Below, piece after piece: positions 42,133 through 51,546 of a stretch of 64,000 nucleotides of DNA. Within the stretch, counting starts at the first letter, position 1. Each line of letters starts with the position of its first letter. The notes under the pieces were generated by a model. The model was not told the DNA's origin, did no database searches, and saw only the letters and a program-made list of their open reading frames with translations. Origin of the DNA: Actinosynnema sp. ALI-1.44 (GTDB taxonomy: Bacteria; Actinomycetota; Actinomycetes; Mycobacteriales; Pseudonocardiaceae); NCBI RefSeq assembly GCF_001984155.1, contig NZ_MTQO01000045.1, positions 62,001 to 126,000 of the forward strand, read 5' to 3'. Made by a program: the position numbers and the translations under genes.

Positions 42133-42864
42133 GACGACGCGATAGTGCGTTGTCAGCCGCCGGTCATCGTCCAGGACGTGGAAAGCGATCGATGGCGGCA
42201 TGTGGAGATCGGCGATTTCGTCGGTCTCCCATGGCATCATTATCGTCGACACGACGCCTGGCGCGACAAGGAGCGGCACTCCCGCGAACGTGGTCGCCGC
42301 GCCGGTGTGCGCGTGCCCGCAAAGGACCCCAACCACATTGGGGTATCGCGTCACCAGTGCGGCCAGCCGCTCCTCGCCGGTTTGCCGGATGCTGTCGACG
42401 AACAGCGCGTGCAGCGCCACCGGTGGGTGGTGGAAGCACACGAACACCGGAGCATCCCCGGCACCTGCGATAACCGACTCCAGCCAGGTGAGGGTTTCGT
42501 CAGCGAGGTACCCGTCCGGACGACCCGGAATGCTCGAGTCACACATGGCGAACACGGCCCCGCTCACTCGATGGACTTGGTTGATCGGCGCTTCGTCGGC
42601 GGCCTCACCTAGCAGGACCTCGCGATACGGCCCACGTGAGTCGTGGTTGCCCGGGCAGTGCAGCAATGTCGGCGAGTTGGAGAACAGCTTTGCGACCTTC
42701 TCATACTCCTCGGCCAATCCGTGGTCGGCGAGGTCACCGGTTACCAGGATCGCGTCGATAGGACCAGGAAGTCCGTTGAGGTAGTCGAACACCCGAGTGG
42801 CTCGCTCGACGCTTCGCGGTTCGCCGTCGATGTGGATGTCGCTCACGTGTGCCAGAACGATCAT
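42118..42864 (-). CDS. Calcineurin-like metallophosphoesterase (CpdA/Rv0805-like)
   Basis: Metallophosphoesterase of 248 aa with the full metal site: D-x-H in AHVSDIHI, Asp in VTGDLADH, GNHD in HCPGNHDSRG, His in VFVCFHHPPV and GHAH in GVLCGHAHTG. The arrangement is that of class III cyclic nucleotide phosphodiesterases such as CpdA and mycobacterial Rv0805. The true substrate could be cAMP, cGMP or another phosphodiester. The ATG at 42862-42864 begins exactly at the first beta strand. The 3' end overlaps the kinase gene on the other strand by 15 nt. Confidence 0.9.
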   Translation of the reverse strand: MIVLAHVSDIHIDGEPRSVERATRVFDYLNGLPGPIDAILVTGDLADHGLAEEYEKVAKLFSNSPTLLHCPGNHDSRGPYREVLLGEAADEAPINQVHRVSGAVFAMCDSSIPGRPDGYLADETLTWLESVIAGAGDAPVFVCFHHPPVALHALFVDSIRQTGEERLAALVTRYPNVVGVLCGHAHTGAATTFAGVPLLVAPGVVSTIMMPWETDEIADLHMPPSIAFHVLDDDRRLTTHYRVVSPRL

Positions 42865-42989
42865 GCCGCCCCACTCGCCATATTGCGCTGCGTCACCGTG
42901 CACAGAGCATTGGACTTACAAACTACCGGATTCTGATCAACCAAAGAAGTCCACTTCTGCTGCTTCTCCGACGGCCAATTTCCGGTCAT

Positions 42990-43507
42990 GCAAGGCCGCA
43001 TGCGGGCAGGGTGGCGCGACGGCGAGATTCCTGGCGCGGGCAGGGATTCCGGTCGTCGGAATCGCCGGCGCGGCCAGGGGTCGTGGCCAATCCGGACGGC
43101 CCGGATGTCGAGCGTCTTCTGTTGACCCGGGACCGTTTCGGCACTATCGACCGTGATCAGCTGCGTCCTGTCGACGAGCGCCTGCTACTGTCCGCGTGGC
43201 TCGACGTGGAGGCCTCCGTACTCGTCCTGGCGGCCGTTTCCTACGCGATCGATGACGCGAGCAAGGTCGGCGCCGATCTGATCGTGGAGGCCGCGAACAT
43301 GCCGGTGACAGCGGCGGCCGAAGCACAGCTAGCTGAAGGCGGTGTCCTTCTCATCCGGACGTGGTGGCGAACTCGCGACCAATTCATGGGCGAAGCATGC
43401 GCTGCCTGGTCAAGCGGGTCCTGGATCGAGCGGGGGAACGCTCAACCGCTCCACGGGTAGCCGCCGCGGAGTTGGCCACAGAGGCGACCGACGTCATCTC
43501 CCAGTGA
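42990..43507 (+). pseudogene. Glu/Leu/Phe/Val dehydrogenase remnant with at least two frameshifts
   Basis: The C-terminal NAD-binding half of an amino-acid dehydrogenase is readable in three successive frames. First comes GATARFLARAGIPVVGIAG (about 43011-43070). After a shift near 43075 the frame reads GVVANPDGPDVERLLLTRD ... DLIVEAANMPVTAAAEAQLA, matching the family ending EGANGPTTPEA. After another shift near 43355 it gives PDVVANS and then RVAAAELATE, ending at TGA 43505-43507. The N-terminal catalytic domain is absent. The gene is a relic. Upstream sequence to the phosphoesterase start (42865-42989) holds nothing else that I recognise. Confidence 0.8.
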
Positions 43508-43611
43508 TTTGGCGCGCAAACGGCATGATTCATGCTCCACCCGTCCGCCAGAAGGCTGTGACCGGCGACGAACACTGTCACCCTTGATCGGGGCCTGTGA
43601 TACTTCGCTTC

Positions 43612-46341
43612 ATGACCTTGATCGGCCGGGCTGACGAGGTGGCCCGGTTCGAGGCCGCCATCGACCGGCTAGGCACCAAACCGTGGGTCATCGAAGTGGC
43701 CGGCGAGCCTGGCATCGGCAAGAGCCACCTGCTCGACGAGTTGCGCACGCGTGCGCGTGATCACGGCATGCTGGTGCTGGGTGCCACATCGACCGAGCTC
43801 AACCAGCAGGTCCCGTTCAGTGTGCTCACCGCGGCCCTTTCCGAACATGTGAGCACAGCCGGTCTCGGGACCGCGCAAAGAAGTACGCTCGCGCCGTTGT
43901 TCCCGCAGCTCGGGCCGCAGCGAGCGAAGGTTGAGCGGTACCGGATCTTCCGCGCCATGCGGGCGCTGCTGGAATCGTTGGCCAAACCCAGTGGCCTCGT
44001 CCTAATGCTCGACGACCTACACTGGGTCGACGACAGCACTGCCGAGCTGCTGGCGCACCTACTGCGCCATCCGCCTGACGGGCCACTGATCCTCGTGCTG
44101 GCCTACCGGCCCGCGCAGTTGTCCCCGCAGGTCTCCGCCGCGATCAACCAGGCTGAACGGGGCGGCGAAGTCGAACGGATCGAGCTCGATGCGCTGTCGA
44201 TCGACCAGTTCGCCGACCTTCTCGGCCCCGACGTGTCACAGGCGCGCTGCGAAGAACTGCATCGCGGGTGCGGCGGCAACCCCTTCTATCTACGGCTGCT
44301 GACCGAACCGTCGGACAGTACCGCCGCCGCGGCCCTGACCGATGAGCTCACGGGGTTGCCCGCCGTCGTCCGGCTGGTCGCGAGATCGGCAGCGGTGGCG
44401 GGCGATCCATTCGAGCCAGGACTGGTCGCGGCGATCGCCGGGCTCGACATCCGCAGCACCCTTGAGGCACTCGATGACCTCCTGGCCCGTGACTTGATCC
44501 GGGTTGACGACGAACGCAGGCTTCGGTTCCGTCATCCCTTGGTGCGCCAAGTCGCCTACCTGGACGCCGACGAAGACTGGGGCACGATCGCTCACGGCCG
44601 TGCCGCGGCCGAACTGGCAAAGCGCGACGCGCCAGTGACCGTACGGGCGCACCACACCGCGCTCGCGGCTCGCGCCGGTGATCTGGACGCGATCAGCACG
44701 CTCGTCCGCGCCGCGAGCGTGGCGATGGGAAAGACCCCGGCCGCCGCCGCGCAGTGGCTGCAGGTGGCGCTCGAACTCCTCCCGGCAGGTCAACCGCAGT
44801 TGCGCCAACGGCTGCTGACCATGACGGGGCGGGCCCTGGCCGTCACCGGGCGCCTGGCCGAAAGCCGCGATGTGCTCCGATCCGCACTGGCCGAGTTGCC
44901 TGACGACGACACAGAGACACGGATGACCGCCGCGGCCCTTTGCGGGATGGTCGAACGGCTGATCGGCGACTACGACTCCGCACGCACTGTGATGATCGCC
45001 GAAATGCCCGCGGGGACGCACACGATCAGCTCAGCCCGACTGAAACTCGAAGTCGTCCTCAACAGCGTCGTGCGCAATGATTTCGGCAGGGACCTCGACC
45101 TGGTCTACGAGGTTCTCGGGTTCGCGCACAGGTCAGCGGACCGGGTCCTGGAAGCTGCCGCGCACGCATTGCTGTCGTGGGCCAGTTATCTAACCGGGGA
45201 TCTGGTCACCGCCACCGAGAGCTGTGAAGCGGCGAAGGCTGTGTTCGACGGGGTACCTGACGGCGAGATCGCCGAATGGATCGAGCTGGCCGTGTGGCTG
45301 AGCCACGTCGAACGGCTCCTAGATCGGTTCGACGACGCACTGCGGCACACCGATCGAGGAATCGCACTGGCCAAGGCGTACGGCCGCAATCACGTGCTGC
45401 CGCAGCTGCTGGTCCGGCGCGCGATCCTGCTGCGCTGGCTCGGCCGTCTTGGGGAGGCGACCCGGTACGCGCAGGAAGGCGGGACGCTCGCGCAGCACCA
45501 GGGCAACTGGTCGATCCGCGGCCACGCGTTGGTGATGGCCAGCCGGATCAGCCTCATCGTGGGAGATGTACCCGCCGCCGCAGAGGCCGCGCGCCAGGCC
45601 GCGGACACAGTCGGCGACGACAGCATCTGGCCGTCGATCGCGGCACGGCTGATGGTGGCACTCACAGCCAGCCACTCAGACCAAATGACCACGTTGATGG
45701 ACATATTGGGCGGACCAGAACTGACCAGGGTCGAAGGACTCACTCGACCACTGCACTACGCGGACCTCGCGTGGGCTGATCTGTCCTCCGGACACATCGA
45801 CCGCGCCAGGGAATGGGCATGGCGCGCCACCCAGACCACCCACTCTGACCTGCCAACACGACTCGGTCTGGCCCATCTCGCAACGGCACAGGTCGAGTTC
45901 GCCGTGGGTGCGTTCGGGGTCGCCAGGGCACGTGCGGCCATGGCCGTGGAGGCGTTCGATCAAGGCGGCGCTCGATTCGACGCGGGACGCGCGCACTTGG
46001 TCTGGGGCCGCGCGGCCGCTGGTCTCGGCCAGTCGGCGGAGGCGATCAGCGAACTCGAAAAAGCCGCCGAGCTGCTGACGAACGCGAGCGCGCCGATCCT
46101 CGCGGCACAAGCGACGCGGGAGCTGCGGCTGTTGGGCCGCCGGGCCGCCGGTTCGGACACCCTGACCGCGCGGGAGCGCGAAATCGCCGAACTCGTCGCG
46201 GGTGGCAGCTCCAACCGGCAGATCGCCGAAGCGCTTGTGATCAGCGAGCGGACCGTCGGAACCCATCTGACGAGGATCTACGCCAAACTGGGAGTTACTT
46301 CACGTGCCGCGCTCGCAGCGCAACACACCCGAGGTGGATAG
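43612..46341 (+). CDS. LAL-type LuxR regulator with AAA/STAND ATPase domain (first of a tandem pair)
   Basis: Large regulator of 909 aa. The N-terminal ATPase (about 1-260) has Walker A VAGEPGIGKSHLL (Lys about 36), Walker B GLVLMLDDLHWVDD and the sensor segment CGGNPFYLRLL. The middle (about 330-800) is a helical TPR-like array. The C-terminal LuxR HTH (about 845-905) is LTAREREIAELVAGGSSNRQ, then ISERTVGTHLTRIYAKLGVT. LAL proteins are ATP-dependent activators, often for carbohydrate or secondary-metabolite genes. The start could be GTG at 43597 or ATG at 43612; neither has a strong RBS. A second LAL gene follows after 4 nt. Confidence 0.92.
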   Translation: MTLIGRADEVARFEAAIDRLGTKPWVIEVAGEPGIGKSHLLDELRTRARDHGMLVLGATSTELNQQVPFSVLTAALSEHVSTAGLGTAQRSTLAPLFPQLGPQRAKVERYRIFRAMRALLESLAKPSGLVLMLDDLHWVDDSTAELLAHLLRHPPDGPLILVLAYRPAQLSPQVSAAINQAERGGEVERIELDALSIDQFADLLGPDVSQARCEELHRGCGGNPFYLRLLTEPSDSTAAAALTDELTGLPAVVRLVARSAAVAGDPFEPGLVAAIAGLDIRSTLEALDDLLARDLIRVDDERRLRFRHPLVRQVAYLDADEDWGTIAHGRAAAELAKRDAPVTVRAHHTALAARAGDLDAISTLVRAASVAMGKTPAAAAQWLQVALELLPAGQPQLRQRLLTMTGRALAVTGRLAESRDVLRSALAELPDDDTETRMTAAALCGMVERLIGDYDSARTVMIAEMPAGTHTISSARLKLEVVLNSVVRNDFGRDLDLVYEVLGFAHRSADRVLEAAAHALLSWASYLTGDLVTATESCEAAKAVFDGVPDGEIAEWIELAVWLSHVERLLDRFDDALRHTDRGIALAKAYGRNHVLPQLLVRRAILLRWLGRLGEATRYAQEGGTLAQHQGNWSIRGHALVMASRISLIVGDVPAAAEAARQAADTVGDDSIWPSIAARLMVALTASHSDQMTTLMDILGGPELTRVEGLTRPLHYADLAWADLSSGHIDRAREWAWRATQTTHSDLPTRLGLAHLATAQVEFAVGAFGVARARAAMAVEAFDQGGARFDAGRAHLVWGRAAAGLGQSAEAISELEKAAELLTNASAPILAAQATRELRLLGRRAAGSDTLTAREREIAELVAGGSSNRQIAEALVISERTVGTHLTRIYAKLGVTSRAALAAQHTRGG

Positions 46342-46345
46342 GGAT

Positions 46346-49153
46346 ATGGGGTCCATGGCGCACTTCGTGGGGCGGGCCGAGGAACTCGCCGTGCTGACGG
46401 CGCTGCTGGCACGTCCCGGGTTGTGTATCGCCGAGGTCGTCGGCGAGCCCGGAATTGGGAAAACCCGGTTGCTGGCCGAATTCCGCGCGGTGGCCGCCGC
46501 GAACGGCCATCGGGTGCTGGCCGGGCAAGCTGGGGAACTGTCCGGGACGGCGCCATTCTCCGTACTGGTCGACGCTGTCGACGACGTCCTCGTGGGCAGC
46601 CGCCCCGCGTTGGACGACCAGACCCTGGCATTGCTGGCCGACGTGCTGCCGTCGATCGAGGACCTCGCGCCCGCTCACCGACCGGCAGGTGGAGGTCGCT
46701 ACCGGGTACACGGCGCGTTGAGCGAGCTGCTGGAATGGCTGGCCGCGCCAGCTGGCCTGGTGCTGACGCTCGACGACGTGCATTGGGCAGACGAAGCAAC
46801 ATCGGAGTTGTTGAGCCGGCTCGTCCGCAGGCCGCCGCGTGTGCCCATGATGATCGTGCTGGCGTACCGGCCGCTCCAGCAGCCGCCCCACTTGTCGGCG
46901 TCTCTCGCGACCGGCAACAGTGAGTTCGTCGAGCTGGCCCCGCTGTCCCGAGACCAGGTCGCCGAGTTGGTCGGCCCGGATGTATCGCAGCATCGTCTCA
47001 GCCAGCTGCACGACCTCAGCGGGGGCAATCCGCTGTATCTGGACGCGCTGTCCAAAGCGGGCACCGTCGCTTCCTTCGATGCGGTGCTGCACGCCGAGCT
47101 GGCCATGCTCGCCGAGCCGGAACGTCTGATCGCGCACGCGGCGGCAGTTCTGGACGACCCGTTCGAACTGGCCACGGTCGCTCGTGTGGCGGAACTGCCG
47201 GAACGCGCAGCGAAGGGCGCACTGGACGAGCTCGTCGTCCGAGATCTGGTCCGTACGGACGGCGGGAAGTGGCGCTACCGGCATCCGTTGGTGCGACGTG
47301 CCGCGTATGGGTCCGCGAGCCGTGGTTGGCTGCATGGCGCCCATTCGCGCGCCGCACGGGCGTTGGTGGACGCGCCTGTGGTCCAGCAGGCTCCGCATGT
47401 GATGCGGGTGGCGCGCGTGGGTGACCAGGACGCGATCGCCCTTCTCACGAGCGCAGCACGCGAGACTTTCGTGCACGGCCCTGCCACGGCAGCGCAGTGG
47501 CTGCGCGCGGCGATCGACCTGCTGCCCGAGACTGTTGCCGACCAACGTCTGGGCCTGCTGGCTGAACTTGGTCACGCGCTGGTGCTGAGCGGCTCGTTGC
47601 ATGAGAGTCGCCAAGTCCTGCAAACCGTCCTGCACCAACTGCCGCCCGACGAACCCGCACGCCGAGCCGCGGCAGTAGTGGCGTGCGCGCGCGTCGAGCA
47701 GCTGCTCGGCCATCATCAGGAGGCCCGTGGCCTGCTGTTGGCTGAACTGCGGCGCCTGCCCATGACGCACCGGAGGGAGAAAGTCCTTCTCGAGCTGGAA
47801 CTGGGCTCGGTCGGGTTGATCAGCTGCGACTTCCAGATCGACATCCGGTGGATCGACGACGCCCTGGCCACCGCTCGTGAACTGGGCGACCGGGCCATGG
47901 AGGCGGAAGCGTGCGCGGTCCAGGCCCTGGCCGCGTACGGTGCCGCCGACGCGACCGCGGCACTGGAGTGGCAGCGCGAAAGCGCCATGCTCATCGACCA
48001 GCTGTCCGACGACGATCTGGCGGCCAATCTGAACGGACCTGCGACACTCAGCTGGGCGGAGTTGTATCTGGCACGGCCGCGTGTCGCGCTGCGGCATCTC
48101 GATCGCGGTCTGGCGCTGTCCGTGCGGACCGGGCAGAGCCACCAGCTCGTGTACTTGCTCACCGGGAAGGCCATGGCCCAGTTGCTGTTGGGTGACCTGG
48201 TCGACGCGAGTGCGAGTGCCGCCGAGGCCGTGGAGGTCGCGGAGTTGTCCGCGAGCGACAAACTGCGGGCTTCTTCGTACACGATCCAGGCGATGGTCGA
48301 GACAAGTCGCCGCAACCGCGGTCTCGCATTGCGGGCGGGCAAACGGGCCGTGCGGGCGTGTGTTGGCACTTTGGACTGGTGGTCGGCGGTCGCGGGGTGC
48401 GCGCTCGGCGGCGCGCGGCTGATCAACGGCGAGGCGGACGCGGCGGTGGCCGATCTGGTGCGCCTGTCCGGTGGGCCCGAGTTGCCGTTGCTGGATCCCC
48501 TGCACCGCCCGGTTTTCGCGCGCAGTCTCGTGGCCGCCGAGGTGTCCCGGGGACGTCCGGCCGACGCGAGACGATGGACCGTCATGATGGAACAGGCCGT
48601 GGCGGAAAGCTCTGGTGGCGATCTGCTGGCCAACCGGGCAGGCCACATCGCCTACTGCCATGCGACGGTGCACATGTCCGTTGGGCAGACGCGCGATGCG
48701 ATCGAGTGCGCGACCCGGGCGATGTCGGCGTTTCACGTGACTGACCACGTGGTGCAGGAGATGGAAAGCCGCGAACTGCTGGGGTTGGCCCTGGCCGCGT
48801 CGGGCGACACCGACGCGGCTATCAACGAACTGGCCGAGGTGGCCAAGCAGTACGAGCTCTGCGACATGCCCGGACGCCGAGACGGCGTTTACCAGCAGCT
48901 GAGGGCGCTGGGCTATAACGCGGTCGCGCCGCGTAGGTCCACCCAGCGCGCCGCCCTTCCGCAGCTGACGGCGCGAGAGACGGAAGTCGCGGCGCTTGTC
49001 GCCGATGGCCTGACCAACCGGGAAATCATGCAGCGGCTGCGCCTGAGCCGGCGAACCGTCGAGACCCACATCTCCAACATCCGAGGCAAGCTCGAGGTGG
49101 AGTCACGGGCCGCGCTCGCCGCGACCGTCATCCGGGCAGGCCAGGCCTCCTAG
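46346..49153 (+). CDS. LAL-type LuxR regulator with AAA/STAND ATPase domain (second of a tandem pair)
   Basis: Paralog of the preceding gene, 935 aa, same architecture: Walker A VVGEPGIGKTRLL (Lys about 39), Walker B GLVLTLDDVHWADE, SGGNPLYLDAL, a helical middle and a C-terminal HTH (about 870-930; LTARETEVAALVADGLTNRE, then LSRRTVETHISNIRGKLEVE). Shared features (PPR-P-I-LAYRP, LVGPDVSQ, FRHPLVR/YRHPLVR) show tandem duplication, but overall divergence is high. The ATG at 46346 is 5 nt after the first gene's stop; an internal ATG at 46355 is also possible. Confidence 0.92.
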   Translation: MGSMAHFVGRAEELAVLTALLARPGLCIAEVVGEPGIGKTRLLAEFRAVAAANGHRVLAGQAGELSGTAPFSVLVDAVDDVLVGSRPALDDQTLALLADVLPSIEDLAPAHRPAGGGRYRVHGALSELLEWLAAPAGLVLTLDDVHWADEATSELLSRLVRRPPRVPMMIVLAYRPLQQPPHLSASLATGNSEFVELAPLSRDQVAELVGPDVSQHRLSQLHDLSGGNPLYLDALSKAGTVASFDAVLHAELAMLAEPERLIAHAAAVLDDPFELATVARVAELPERAAKGALDELVVRDLVRTDGGKWRYRHPLVRRAAYGSASRGWLHGAHSRAARALVDAPVVQQAPHVMRVARVGDQDAIALLTSAARETFVHGPATAAQWLRAAIDLLPETVADQRLGLLAELGHALVLSGSLHESRQVLQTVLHQLPPDEPARRAAAVVACARVEQLLGHHQEARGLLLAELRRLPMTHRREKVLLELELGSVGLISCDFQIDIRWIDDALATARELGDRAMEAEACAVQALAAYGAADATAALEWQRESAMLIDQLSDDDLAANLNGPATLSWAELYLARPRVALRHLDRGLALSVRTGQSHQLVYLLTGKAMAQLLLGDLVDASASAAEAVEVAELSASDKLRASSYTIQAMVETSRRNRGLALRAGKRAVRACVGTLDWWSAVAGCALGGARLINGEADAAVADLVRLSGGPELPLLDPLHRPVFARSLVAAEVSRGRPADARRWTVMMEQAVAESSGGDLLANRAGHIAYCHATVHMSVGQTRDAIECATRAMSAFHVTDHVVQEMESRELLGLALAASGDTDAAINELAEVAKQYELCDMPGRRDGVYQQLRALGYNAVAPRRSTQRAALPQLTARETEVAALVADGLTNREIMQRLRLSRRTVETHISNIRGKLEVESRAALAATVIRAGQAS

Positions 49154-49169
49154 TCCAGGCGTCGAGTTG

Positions 49170-49637
49170 CTACGACAACGCGGCGACGGCAACCTTCTTC
49201 TTACGCATCGGCTTGGTCTCCCCCACCATCGTGGTGTCCGGGCGTACGCCCAGTTGGTCGAGCAACTCCAGGTCGTCCCGCACGCAGTAGTGCGTGGCGA
49301 GCCGTCCGTCACGGCCTTCGTAGATGTGCACCTGCTCCACACTGACCGCGCAGCGCGTCGGCGCGACGCCGAGGTAGTCGCCCACATGCACCCCGGTGAA
49401 CCTCAGCCGGACGACCGTCGTCGTGCCTTCGGCGACCAGGCCGAGGACGTCCCAGCGGGCGTCCTTGAACGATCGCCGTAGCGTCTGGATGGAACTCTTG
49501 AACCAATCCGGACCTGCGGACACCCCGAGATCCGCGAAGTCCGGCGTCAGGTAATCGTCGATCCTGGATATCTTCCCGTCGTTGAACGCCCGGCACAGCT
49601 CCAGCACGAGTCGTTTGTAGTGAGCGGTCCCCGTCAT
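49170..49637 (-). CDS. SnoaL-like (NTF2-fold, ester cyclase) protein, paralog 2
   Basis: Protein of 155 aa with the same fold and many shared motifs as the gene at 35409: YKRLVLELCRAFNDGKIS, VLGLVAEGTTTVVRLRFTGV, VSVEQVHIYEGRDGRLATHY, RDDLELLDQLGVRPD. A basic tail (KPMRKKKVAVAALS) is specific to this copy. The ATG at 49635-49637 with AGGAAG before it is chosen. It converges on the tandem LAL genes, 16 nt from the stop of the second. Its ligand is unknown. No biosynthetic cluster is adjacent. Confidence 0.8.
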   Translation of the reverse strand: MTGTAHYKRLVLELCRAFNDGKISRIDDYLTPDFADLGVSAGPDWFKSSIQTLRRSFKDARWDVLGLVAEGTTTVVRLRFTGVHVGDYLGVAPTRCAVSVEQVHIYEGRDGRLATHYCVRDDLELLDQLGVRPDTTMVGETKPMRKKKVAVAALS

Positions 49638-49737
49638 TGCTTCCTCGACCCTCTCCCCAGGAGGTCCCCTTGCCCCGGACAATAGTGGCGGAAAGCAGGC
49701 GGCAGCGCTTCGTGGTAATTACGCACATCCAGTCCAA

Positions 49738-49747
49738 CTGCTACGTA
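49738..49747 (-). promoter_or_regulatory. TACGTAGCAG motif upstream of SnoaL-like gene 2
   Basis: On the minus strand TACGTAGCAG occurs about 100 bp upstream of the SnoaL-like gene start. The identical 10-mer lies about 55 bp upstream of its paralog (35345-35354). This suggests a shared regulatory site kept after duplication. The 239 bp intergenic region otherwise shows nothing that I recognise. Confidence 0.4.
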
Positions 49748-49876
49748 AGTTGCTGCCGAACGTAGCCGAGCCGCACCTATGGGTAGTTGAACAGGCATCA
49801 CTTCGAGGTCCGTCGTGTTTCTCCCGTTACCCGTGATCGTGTTAGAAAGACGCGCATCCACCCCTTCGGTTGCCGC

Positions 49877-51460
49877 TCACGCCACGTGGCCACCCTGAAG
49901 GACCAGTTCCGCTCCTTCCCAGGTCCGCCGTAGCCACCGGTCGTGCGACGCGATCACGACGGCGCCGGGCGCGGAGCGCAACGCGTCTTCCAGTTCCTCG
50001 ACAAGGCTCAGCGACAGGTGGTTCGTCGGCTCGTCCAGCAGCAGCACGTCCGGCGGTTGGCCGATCAGGACGGCCAGTGCCAGTCTGCGTCGCTGACCGA
50101 CGGACAGGTGGCCTACTGGGCGGTCCAGGTCCCTCGGCGCGACCAGGCCGAGTTCGGCCAGCGGCGCCGAGCCCGTGTACAGCTGCCGCGGTGTCTTATC
50201 GGGATCCGGGAAGTCCACGTCCTGTTCGAGCAGGCCGACCCGGACGCCACGAGCACGGCGGACCTCCCCGTCGTCGGGACGCAACCGACCGGCCAGAACG
50301 TGAAGCAACGTCGATTTGCCCGCGCCATTCGAGCCTCGGACCATCAGCCTGTCCCCTGTCACGACATCGAGCTGACCGATGTCCAGCCGACCGCCGACCT
50401 TGACGTGGCGCACCGAGAGAGCCAGCTTGTCGTCGGGCGGCGTCGCAGTGAGTTTCGCTGCGAACCTCAGCGGCGCCGGAGGCTTGCGCACCTGGGTACG
50501 AGTCAGCTCGTCCAGCCGGTGTTGCGCGTTGCGCACACGCCGCGAAATCTGCTTCTGCACCCGGCCGCCGAAGAAGTCGTAACCCATTTTGTCGTTGTCA
50601 CGTGGTGGACGGTTGTACGCGACGTTGCGGGCCGTGACGTCAACGGACAGCTTGAGGCGCTTCAGCTCGTCCTGTTCGGACTCGTACTGCTGCTCCCAAC
50701 GTGCGCGCTCGGCGCGCTTGGAATCCAAGTAGTCCGTGTACGCGCCGCCGTACAGCGTGACCCCGCCACGAGCCGGGTCGAGGTCCACGATCGTCGTGCA
50801 CACGGCGTCCAGGAACACGCGGTCGTGCGACGCCACCACGACCACGCCCGGCAGTCGCGTCAGCTGGCTCTCCAGGAACGCCATCGCCTCGTCGTCGAGG
50901 TGGTTGGTCGGTTCGTCCAGCAGCAACGCCCGCGGCTGGCTGATCAACAGGGCCGCGAGCCCCAGCCGGGAACGTTGCCCGCCCGACAACGAACCGATGA
51001 CCCGGTCGTGCCGGACGCCGGACAACCCGAGTCCGTCCATGACGAGCGTGGCGCGTCGGTCGGCGTCCCAGATGTCATGTGCTTGGGCCCATTCGAGGAC
51101 GTCGCCGTATTCGGCCAGTGCCGCCGGGTCGGTCAGCCTGGTGCTGAGCTCCATCAGCCGTTGTTCGGCGTCACGGATTTCGGCCAGCGCCCTGTCTACG
51201 ACCTCAGCGACGGTCATGTCCAGGCCGTACGGCAGTTCCTGTGTAAGGAAGCCGCAGTCCGGCGGCCGGTGGATCTCGCCCGCGTCCGGCTCCTCGGCAC
51301 CTGCCAGCAACCGCAGCAGCGTGGACTTGCCGACGCCGTTCTCGCCGACCAAACCCAGGCGTTGTCCTGGGGAAACGGTCAGCGAGACGCTGTCGAGAAC
51401 GCGACGATCGCCGTAGACCTTGTCCAGATCACGCGCGACCAAGTAGGGGGTTGATGACAT
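49877..51460 (-). CDS. ABC-F family ATPase (antibiotic-resistance/ribosome-protection type)
   Basis: Soluble protein of 527 aa with two ABC domains and no membrane segment. NBD1: Walker A GLVGENGVGKST, signature LSGGQRSRLGLAALL, Walker B ALLLDEPTNHLDD. The interdomain linker (about 225-310; DSKRAERARWEQQYESEQDE and a long basic helix pair) is the arm that reaches the ribosomal P site. NBD2: MVRGSNGAGKST, LSVGQRRRLALAVLI, DVLLLDEPTNHLS. ABC-F proteins eject macrolides, lincosamides, streptogramins or pleuromutilins from the ribosome; which drug is not predictable here. The leader has an attenuator-like structure described separately. Confidence 0.92.
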   Translation of the reverse strand: MSSTPYLVARDLDKVYGDRRVLDSVSLTVSPGQRLGLVGENGVGKSTLLRLLAGAEEPDAGEIHRPPDCGFLTQELPYGLDMTVAEVVDRALAEIRDAEQRLMELSTRLTDPAALAEYGDVLEWAQAHDIWDADRRATLVMDGLGLSGVRHDRVIGSLSGGQRSRLGLAALLISQPRALLLDEPTNHLDDEAMAFLESQLTRLPGVVVVASHDRVFLDAVCTTIVDLDPARGGVTLYGGAYTDYLDSKRAERARWEQQYESEQDELKRLKLSVDVTARNVAYNRPPRDNDKMGYDFFGGRVQKQISRRVRNAQHRLDELTRTQVRKPPAPLRFAAKLTATPPDDKLALSVRHVKVGGRLDIGQLDVVTGDRLMVRGSNGAGKSTLLHVLAGRLRPDDGEVRRARGVRVGLLEQDVDFPDPDKTPRQLYTGSAPLAELGLVAPRDLDRPVGHLSVGQRRRLALAVLIGQPPDVLLLDEPTNHLSLSLVEELEDALRSAPGAVVIASHDRWLRRTWEGAELVLQGGHVA

Positions 51461-51546
51461 CGCACACCACCGGAATGGCTCGGTTGGGGACGTCCGCCGG
51501 GCGCTGGGCCTCGGGCGCGGACGAGGTGGCGATGTCAGTTCTCCAT
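51455..51546 (-). promoter_or_regulatory. Attenuator-like leader of the ABC-F gene with a three-codon ORF
   Basis: Read on the minus strand: a short ORF ATG GAG AAC TGA (51546-51535, peptide MEN). Its stop codon is the first three bases of TGACATCGCCACC (51537-51525), which pairs with GGTG...GCGATGTCA (51468-51455, one bulged base). The 3' arm contains the ABC-F start codon (51460-51458) and part of the GGTGG RBS (51471-51467). A second stem, CGTCCGC (51523-51517) with GCGGACG (51497-51491), is nested inside. TATAAC near 51577-51582 is a possible -10. The layout fits ribosome-dependent translational attenuation. Confidence 0.6.

Noticed and set aside
46295-49069. 924-codon open frame on the minus strand opposite the second LAL gene
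   Set aside because: High GC keeps antisense frames open. The plus-strand frame carries the Walker and HTH motifs, and the antisense translation has no recognisable domain.
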